IMG/VR virus record: IMGVR_UViG_3300023313_000005
Span: 1-64,000 of that record
Length of the DNA: 64,000 bases
Origin: a virus
Reading direction: 5' to 3' (one strand)
How positions within the stretch are numbered: position 1 is the stretch's first letter; the number at the start of each line of letters is the position of its first letter. Made by a program: the position numbers and the translations under genes. The notes below the pieces were generated by a model that saw only the letters and a program-made list of their open reading frames with translations, made no database searches and was not told the origin of the DNA. Positions 60,801 through 64,000 of this stretch are shown piece after piece.

Positions 60801-61072
60801 CTGCTATTAACAAAGATAACAACATAAATGCCGATACTATACGTTCTATTGCATTAATAGAAGAATTAATAAGATGGACAGATAAGGGTAATTTTGATAG
60901 GGTATCAGCATTGGGGATGTTAATGATATTAAAAGAAGAAAAATATAAAAACGCAGTAAGTTTAGAAACCACACATCAATCAATATTTAATAGATGGTCA
61001 GGTAGATTAAAGAAGAAAGGTATCGGTTATAAAAAAGCTATTACGAAACAAAATTTTTTACAGAATAATTAA
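57857..61072 (+). CDS. terL: Large terminase subunit, interrupted by an intein
   Basis: A 1,071-residue precursor starting with GTG. Extein parts: residues 1-180 and 518-1071 (734 residues after splicing), with GGGK | SFWGGG forming the ATPase Walker A across the intein, Walker B as LSYLEEVGF, and a nuclease Asp cluster near CDPVDDDG. The rejoined protein is a crAss-type terminase that cuts and packages DNA into heads. Without splicing the P-loop is broken, so packaging depends on it. The portal follows. Confidence 0.92.
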   Translation: MRSKHIPNSKFIVGDIPEFNPVSQYYERLTWWKEQKRRCIEGYWVDGKWCPGVLYFYINFWNIEVEAREGSLGKVIGTPWFRDLEWDKGYVMVEARGFSGFTNDDEYTCNIAVLKKEELHNDGLLDLYIKNGYVRKQDLSKEYVPAREYLRKIHKGNLGKPLFQNEACNVVDLESRGGGKDLKSTEVVYTETGKLPISKIKVGDRIFGADGKLTTITSRKDFYDQQQYRVVFSDGRSIECGGGHLWTVYSRSKHGYKKKVLSLDDIRKDYKIGTRGDSRYFVQLCQPLEYSEKELPIDPYYLGLWLGDGNSNNTCITSADEEIKDSIKKYAEELGMRMSISYPNETASVYRICELKNGVENKLITKLKQLNVLYNKHIPDIYLHSSKEQRLELLRGLMDSDGYADERHIELTTSYKGLQKTIPELIHSLGIRTKIRIKKTTHKNSLRISLLTDLRIFKLTRKLKFVGKNRSKFAITNRTMSAIREIIPTTVHHSVCISVDNTDSLFVAGEGCIVTHNSFWGGGNIGHNFLFDGAIDYDVYLSKKMTDKPLTTQTLVGAIDSSFSKDLLAKFKLGMKHLPGAIEYNNETYPSPLSIDYTGSLMPGKFLVSTATGSKIHHRSFKDNPLAANGTRPSLSYLEEVGFMDNIEESLGAMKECVASGERQFGSIYMFGTGGLFKGMASMHMSNIFYNPSDYNCLEFDDEWEGRGKIGYFIPAYRTLNGFKETEDYITNDEKALNFLLKERKSVLKNKIKYASEVINRPIKPSEIFFSTEGTFFPLTELKQSQENLLKNDKLLNASWKGFVVISEDDTLIWKNTDDMPITQWPYKAGKMGEGCIEIFEMPVKNVENEVVNNIYIAGCDPVDDDGFEGSLQSSFIMNRLTGRIVAEYTARHERADQYYENLRKLLLFFNAKCNYENNKKGLFQYFHNMNCSYLLSETPKLLRDQGMVRTVSIGNKSYGTPANQYVNRWARDLIKKWLLEPAINKDNNINADTIRSIALIEELIRWTDKGNFDRVSALGMLMILKEEKYKNAVSLETTHQSIFNRWSGRLKKKGIGYKKAITKQNFLQNN
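58397..59407 (+). other. Intein (class 3 type) with LAGLIDADG endonuclease in TerL
   Basis: Residues 181-517 of the precursor (337 residues). The first residue is Asp, not Cys or Ser. Block B has HLWTVYS, block F SVCISV, block G VTHN followed by Ser+1: this is the W-C-T set of class 3 inteins, which use the block F Cys as first nucleophile. Two LAGLIDADG-type blocks, GLWLGDG and GLMDSDG, lie between. The site is right after the Walker A Lys. Confidence 0.85.
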
Positions 61073-61087
61073 AAAAGTGTATTACAT

Positions 61088-61110
61088 AAAATAATATATA
61101 TATATATTTG
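61088..61110 (+). promoter_or_regulatory. Probable promoter of the portal gene
   Basis: TATATTTG at 61103-61110 matches TAnnTTTG; the -33 element is weak. It lies 26 bases before the portal start. Confidence 0.5.
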
Positions 61111-61135
61111 TAAATTGTTATAAATTATCATATAG

Positions 61136-63637
61136 ATGACTGTAAGTAGAATTAAAAAAGAAGGTTCTTCGGGAGCAAAATTTCCTCCACAAAAAAAGTC
61201 AACTAGCGAAAAAGGTAAATCTTTTGGTATAGAATGCATAGAGGGTGCTGAAAATTTAGCATTGTTTTCAAGTCATGAAATTAGGCAATCATATTATAAT
61301 AAAAAGAAAAATTATGATTTGGCTAATGATATAATTGATTTAAAAGATGTAGAATCGGTATGTAGCCCATTAGGATTAGATATGTCAACTTTCCCTGCTA
61401 CAATGCAAAATTATCCATTAGCTAACCCTAAGATTAAGCTATTGATGGGAGAGGAAATGAAACGTCCTTTTGAATTTAGAGTAAGATCTACAAATCCAAA
61501 TACTGCTAATAAGAAGGAAGAAGCATACAAAAATGATATTTTGGAGTATGCAATGAATAATATAAGTAAAGAAGGTCTCGATGAGAAACAAGTTACCATT
61601 GAGATGGATAAAATAAAAAGATATTACGATTATACGTATCAAGATTTTCATGAAAAAATGGCATCTGATATATTGTCGTATTTTTGGAAAGAACAAGATT
61701 TAAGTGATAAATTTTCTAAAGGATTTCAGGATGCTCTTATCGCAGGTGAAGAAATATATAGGATTGATATTGTTGCAGGTGAGCCTGTGGTTGTCAAATG
61801 TAATCCCCTTAACATATTTACATACGGTATGGGTGAGAGTCCATACTTGGATGATGCTGATATTATAATAGAAGATACATATGTATCTATAGGTAAGGTT
61901 ATTGATGAGTTTTATGAATATTTGAAACCAGAAGATATAAACGAGTTAGAAGAACAACGTACTAATAAAACAGGATCTAGGAGTAGCACAGGAGATACAT
62001 TAAATTATAAAAACTTTTTTCCACAGTTATTATCATCTACATTTACAGGAGAATCATTTACTGTATCTAGTAATGAAGGAAGAAATCGTTTTGGTGGATA
62101 TAGAGACGACGCAGGTAATATTAGAGTGACAAGGGTAGTATGGAAATCACGACGTAAAATAGGCAAGCTTACATATTATGATGAATTTGGTGATATGCAA
62201 CATACCATTGTAGATGAATATTATAAACCAAATAAATTAGAAAATGAATCAGTAAAATGGTTATGGGTAAATGAATATTGGGAAGGTACTCGTATAGGAA
62301 AAGATTTATATGTAAAAATACAACCCCGTCCAATTCAATTCAGATCTATTAATAATTTGTCCAAATGTAAATCTGGATATGTAGGTACAGCATATAATAT
62401 TAATAGCTCTCGAGCTAGATCATTGTATGACCAAATGAAACCTTATCAGTATTTGTATAATATTTTTATGTATAGGACTGAATTAGCATTTGCTAAATAT
62501 AAAGGACCCATAATGGAAATTAATGCCGCAGCTATTCCAGACGATATGGATCTCGAAGAATGGTTGTATTATGCTGAAGTTACAGGTTATGCGTTAATGG
62601 ATCCATTCAATGAATCAAAAAAAGGACCTTCTCAAGGTACATTAGCGGGATCTATGAATACCGTAGGTGGTAAAATATTATCGGATGATTCTATAGGTAA
62701 CTACATACAGTCTAATATACAAATGCTACGTTATATAGAAGAGCAATTAGGTTCTATTTCCGGAGTTTCTCAACAACGTCAAGGTCAAATTGAAACTAGG
62801 GAGTTAGTAGGAAATGTTGAAAGGGCTGTATCACAAAGTGCTCATATTACAGAGCCCTGGTTTCATACACATGAACATGTTAAATTGAGAGTACTTAATG
62901 TTTTATTAGAAACGGCAAAGTATTGTTTTAAAGACGAAACTGATAAAAGATTACAATTTGTTACAGATGATATGTCTACTATCACAATTAATGTTGATGG
63001 TAAAATGCTGAATGAATCTGAATATTCGGTATTTGTAAATAGTGGAATGAGAGATTTAGAATTTGAACAAGCATTGAAACAATTGGCGCAAGCAGGTTTG
63101 CAGAGCGGTAAACTAAATTTTGCAGACGTAGTTAAAGTGTATCAGGCTAATAATATGACAGATAAGGCTAAACTAATAGAAGAGGCAGAAGCTAAAAAAG
63201 CACAAAGTGATGCAGAACAGCAACAAAAACAACAAGAGCATGAACAACAATTACAGCAAGCTCAACAACAAGCTGCACAAGAATTAGCTAAAATGCAAAT
63301 TGAAAATAGGGAGGATGAGCAAGCTGCTAAATTAGAAGAGATAAAAGTAAAAGCAGAAGAGGAACGTAAAACCCTTCTTTTAAAATCTCAAGTAGAAAAT
63401 GAATTAACAGCTAATGCTAAAGATTTAGAACGAGAAAAATTAAGAATAAATAAAGAGATAGAACAAGAAAAATTAAAATTAGAGAAAGAAATATCTGAAA
63501 ATCAATTACGTGTCAAACAAAAAGAATTAGATGCCACATTGGCATTTAAACGTCAAGAATCAAATAATAAATTAAAAGTAGAGCGTGAAAAAATGATTGC
63601 GGATAGAAAAGCAAGAAATAAAAATAATAGTAAATAG
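61136..63637 (+). CDS. Portal protein
   Basis: An 833-residue crAss-type portal. It has the usual ANPKIKLLMGEEMKRPFEFRV early segment, a central wing/stem region, and a long C-terminal Gln/Glu/Lys coiled coil (from about residue 690: EQQQKQQEHEQQLQQAQQQ). The portal ring is the DNA channel and packaging motor dock at one capsid vertex, matching the preceding terminase. The last ~140 residues are almost entirely helical and may be a barrel inside the head. Confidence 0.85.
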   Translation: MTVSRIKKEGSSGAKFPPQKKSTSEKGKSFGIECIEGAENLALFSSHEIRQSYYNKKKNYDLANDIIDLKDVESVCSPLGLDMSTFPATMQNYPLANPKIKLLMGEEMKRPFEFRVRSTNPNTANKKEEAYKNDILEYAMNNISKEGLDEKQVTIEMDKIKRYYDYTYQDFHEKMASDILSYFWKEQDLSDKFSKGFQDALIAGEEIYRIDIVAGEPVVVKCNPLNIFTYGMGESPYLDDADIIIEDTYVSIGKVIDEFYEYLKPEDINELEEQRTNKTGSRSSTGDTLNYKNFFPQLLSSTFTGESFTVSSNEGRNRFGGYRDDAGNIRVTRVVWKSRRKIGKLTYYDEFGDMQHTIVDEYYKPNKLENESVKWLWVNEYWEGTRIGKDLYVKIQPRPIQFRSINNLSKCKSGYVGTAYNINSSRARSLYDQMKPYQYLYNIFMYRTELAFAKYKGPIMEINAAAIPDDMDLEEWLYYAEVTGYALMDPFNESKKGPSQGTLAGSMNTVGGKILSDDSIGNYIQSNIQMLRYIEEQLGSISGVSQQRQGQIETRELVGNVERAVSQSAHITEPWFHTHEHVKLRVLNVLLETAKYCFKDETDKRLQFVTDDMSTITINVDGKMLNESEYSVFVNSGMRDLEFEQALKQLAQAGLQSGKLNFADVVKVYQANNMTDKAKLIEEAEAKKAQSDAEQQQKQQEHEQQLQQAQQQAAQELAKMQIENREDEQAAKLEEIKVKAEEERKTLLLKSQVENELTANAKDLEREKLRINKEIEQEKLKLEKEISENQLRVKQKELDATLAFKRQESNNKLKVEREKMIADRKARNKNNSK

Positions 63638-63704
63638 TAACAATAACTGGTTATCTAAAATGCTATTACAATGTTAAAAAGTTAAGCATATTAATTAAAA
63701 AACT

Positions 63705-63736
63705 TTTGGAAGTAATATTTATAATAATTAAATTTG
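63705..63736 (+). promoter_or_regulatory. Bacteroidota-type promoter after the portal gene
   Basis: TTTG at 63705-63708 and TAAATTTG at 63729-63736, 20 bases apart, 7 bases before the next ATG (63744). Confidence 0.7.
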
Positions 63737-63743
63737 TAGCAAA

Positions 63744-64000
63744 ATGGAAAAAACAGAACTAGGATTAGATCAATTAGCCAAGCAAATAAAGGGAGAGGGA
63801 TCATTTGTAATACCCGAAACTACTCCCAAGCCTGCTGATATACCTGACGATAAAGTTGTAGAAAATCAAGAAGGTAATGTAAACCAAAATACTAATGGTG
63901 ATGAGTCATTAGAAGATGATAATATTTTAAATAAACCTATTGACATAAGTGATGCGGTAAATATACCACCGAGTTCATCTGATGATAATGAGCCCCCTGC
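63744..64000 (+). CDS. Acidic protein, start only (3' partial)
   Basis: Open to the right edge, at least 85 residues. MEKTELGLDQLAKQIK, then a very acidic, Asn/Pro-rich, probably unfolded stretch. Position after the portal fits a scaffold- or head-assembly-type gene, but the rest is outside the window. Confidence 0.7.
   Translation, partial: MEKTELGLDQLAKQIKGEGSFVIPETTPKPADIPDDKVVENQEGNVNQNTNGDESLEDDNILNKPIDISDAVNIPPSSSDDNEPP

Noticed and set aside
1-64000. Alternative genetic code (TAG or TGA reassigned), known in some crAss-like groups
   Set aside because: Long genes are open without it, and TAG (groEL, portal), TGA (array junctions) and TAA all end well-supported genes.
1-64000. Temperate lifestyle: integrase, excisionase or repressor block, or att sites at the tRNA
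   Set aside because: No such genes and no duplicated tRNA segment were seen; the tRNA is intact and within an accessory operon. The rest of the genome is outside the window.

Overview
The window looks like part of the genome of a large tailed phage of the Crassvirales (crAss-like) type that infects Bacteroidota. Three things support this. (1) Gene content: a crAss-type giant virion protein with an RNA polymerase active site (DFDVD), a crAss-type large terminase and portal, and an IHF-like protein upstream of them. (2) Promoters with the Bacteroidota -7 element TAnnTTTG, and a -33 TTG/TTTG about 20 bases upstream, before several late genes. (3) Very AT-rich DNA with little sign of Shine-Dalgarno sites. 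TAG, TAA and TGA all end genes, so the standard bacterial code fits. No integrase or lysogeny module was seen.

Layout. 1-14.8 kb (+): one huge open frame of more than 4,900 residues, cut by the left edge, that joins an SF1 helicase, two HExxH metalloprotease-like regions, the RNA polymerase and a PD-(D/E)XK nuclease. It ends at a shared terminator facing the next block. 14.9-34.5 kb (-): replication and nucleotide genes (MazG, class II ribonucleotide reductase, 5'-3' exonuclease, resolvase-like nuclease, primase, SSB candidate, ATPase, a dNTP diphosphohydrolase-nucleotidase fusion, DnaB-like helicase, family B DNA polymerase). Inserted among them is a peptide/amide-bond cluster: two amidoligases of different families, an ATP-grasp ligase, a gamma-glutamylcyclotransferase-like protein, two class II and one class I glutamine amidotransferases, plus unknowns. 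34.6-51.3 kb (-): an accessory region dominated by very small genes. Array A (34.99-39.01 kb) is 18 consecutive genes for short Gly/Tyr/Asn/Asp-rich proteins that nearly all begin Met-Ile-Asp, with two more copies at 40.6-41.0 kb. Array B (44.14-45.45 kb) is nine consecutive genes of 46-51 codons, each overlapping the next by ATGA. Both arrays lie just downstream of a hairpin and of a duplicated two-gene module (39.5-40.55 and 45.5-46.55 kb). The rest holds a pentapeptide-repeat protein, a metallophosphoesterase, tRNA-Leu(UAA), small membrane proteins and a stretch unusually rich in perfect hairpins (47.7-50.3 kb). 51.3-51.57 kb is the divergent strand switch. 51.57-64 kb (+): small late genes, an IHF-like protein, a GroES-like protein and a GroEL, a putative small terminase, the large terminase split inside its Walker A motif by a class-3-type intein, the portal, and the start of the next gene.

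How it may work together. The giant protein is probably delivered with the genome and transcribes early genes. The minus-strand block makes nucleotides and replicates DNA, and the plus-strand block packages DNA and builds heads with help from the chaperonin. The amide-ligase cluster suggests synthesis or remodelling of a peptide or protein tag. The two small-protein arrays with their shared duplicated module are the best candidates here for an undescribed system. A link between the ligases and the arrays is only a hypothesis.
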